From assembly GCA_026391005.1 (NCBI GenBank), contig JAPLEV010000019.1, forward strand, positions 1 to 64,000: a stretch of DNA of 64,000 nucleotides. The letters are read 5' to 3'. A program made the translations under genes and the position numbers. The notes beneath the pieces are model-generated. The model searched no databases and was not told the DNA's origin. It worked only from the letters and a program-made list of their open reading frames with translations. Each line of letters opens with the position of its first letter. Position 1 is the first letter of the stretch. This document shows positions 63,364 to 64,000 of the stretch, piece after piece. The DNA is from Flavobacteriia bacterium. GTDB lineage: Bacteria > Bacteroidota > Bacteroidia > Flavobacteriales_D > Crocinitomicaceae.

Positions 63364-64000
63364 TATCCATATCTCGTGCTTCTTCATTTTGCTTGCCCTA
63401 AATGCGCCAGCGCAAATCTACGATTTCACCGATCCGCTAAGGTTGCCAGGAGGAATCAATAGTTCAGCGGAGGAAACAAACCCAGTTTTTGCACCTGATG
63501 GTAAAACCATTTATTTTGTTAGAACCCTCGATGTGAAAAATGTTGGTGGTATTTACGATCAAGATATCTGGATGAGTAGACTTGAATTAGGATTATGGGG
63601 TAATGCAAAACCAATAGTGAATTTGAATAACAAGCTAAATAACGCGCTAGTTGCAGCCATTCAGGATAGTATTGGATCAAAGCTTTATTTACTATCCACC
63701 TATACTTCGGAAAAAGACAATCGTAAAGGAATTGCAGTTTCAAACTTAAAAGATTCGGTTTGGGGGCAGCCAATAAAAGTTACTATTCCGGATTTAGACA
63801 TTGACGGGAAATACGTTTCCTATTTCTTATCGCAAAATGAAGATGTCCTCGTTTTTTCATTCGAAGGGTCAGATTCTGAAGGAGAAGAAGATTTATATAT
63901 TGCTACAAAATCAAGCGAAGGATGGAATAGTCCCGAGCATATGGGAAGTTCAATTAATTCTTCCGGTTATGAAATCTCTCCTTTTCTTTGTCCAAGCAAT
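63353..64000 (+). CDS. Exported PD40 propeller protein, partial (possibly with OmpA domain)
   Basis: 216 codons are visible to the window edge, starting at an ATG overlapping the PorP/SprF stop. Signal peptide MPFSIHISCFFILLALNAPA-Q. PD40-type blades: NPVFAPDGKTIYFVRTLD, then LSQNEDVLVFSFEG and ISPFLCPSN, in the regular spacing of WD40-like propellers. Similar genes after SprF often end in an OmpA-type domain, which lies beyond the window here. It completes a CHU_C / PorP-SprF / PD40 operon. Confidence 0.8.
   Translation, partial: MPFSIHISCFFILLALNAPAQIYDFTDPLRLPGGINSSAEETNPVFAPDGKTIYFVRTLDVKNVGGIYDQDIWMSRLELGLWGNAKPIVNLNNKLNNALVAAIQDSIGSKLYLLSTYTSEKDNRKGIAVSNLKDSVWGQPIKVTIPDLDIDGKYVSYFLSQNEDVLVFSFEGSDSEGEEDLYIATKSSEGWNSPEHMGSSINSSGYEISPFLCPSN

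Overview
The window is AT-rich DNA from a member of the Bacteroidota, most likely Flavobacteriales and perhaps near Fluviicola/Crocinitomicaceae; the family-level placement is inference. The evidence is type IX secretion (T9SS) sorting domains, two CHU_C adhesin plus PorP/SprF pairs, Ig-like CHU_C-associated modules, an S46 dipeptidyl-peptidase, a DUF3127 protein, and promoters of the TTG-N19/20-TAnnTTTG type.

Layout. 1-11.1 kb holds two minus-strand giant secreted proteins. The first (at least 2423 aa, C-terminus outside the window) alternates Ig-like modules with four glycine-rich domains, two of which strongly resemble the extracellular glycine-rich domain of the animal receptor kinases ALK/LTK. 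The second (1200 aa) has different N-terminal modules but a nearly identical C-terminal half at DNA level. 11.4-15.4 kb has a T9SS subtilisin and recJ, then a small palindromic repeat cluster. 15.7-24.1 kb has two small membrane/lipoprotein genes and a minus-strand operon (amidase, MCE/MlaD protein, two Fe-S electron-transfer proteins, small conserved protein) divergent from lptD. 24.1-28 kb has an OmpA-like lipoprotein gene broken by an in-frame TGA, a YihY protein, an ABC ATPase without a permease, and an SDR-type protein. 28.1-32.9 kb is the first PD40 / PorP-SprF / CHU_C group. 33-42.6 kb is mainly housekeeping (truA, fabD, flavin reductase, DUF3127, a pair of amidohydrolase-like secreted proteins, AlkD-like protein). 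rnpB lies at 42.67-43.05 kb. 43-54.5 kb has a T9SS protein, a large SF1 helicase, yidD, a lytic transglycosylase, msrB-menC, asnB with a polysaccharide-type membrane protein, rlmH and a DUF4783 protein. 54.5-64 kb has a fused glycosyltransferase, a DPP11-like peptidase, ribF, an LRR protein and the second CHU_C / PorP-SprF / PD40 group.

How it fits together. Much of the window serves the cell surface: secreted adhesins and enzymes, their outer-membrane T9SS partners, LPS export, peptidoglycan cleavage and lipid/envelope transport. The CHU_C and PorP/SprF genes are adjacent or overlapping in both groups, matching the known dependence of this cargo class on a cognate SprF-like protein.

Most notable: ALK/LTK-like glycine-rich modules in a bacterial surface protein; the chimeric paralogue pair with a shared C-terminal cassette; promoter -7 boxes that abut start codons (predicted leaderless or ultra-short-leader mRNAs, with rnpB as internal calibrator); the in-frame TGA in the OmpA-like lipoprotein; and a DUF3127 protein with an SSB-like acidic tail. 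No tRNA, rRNA operon, CRISPR array, insertion sequence or prophage was seen.
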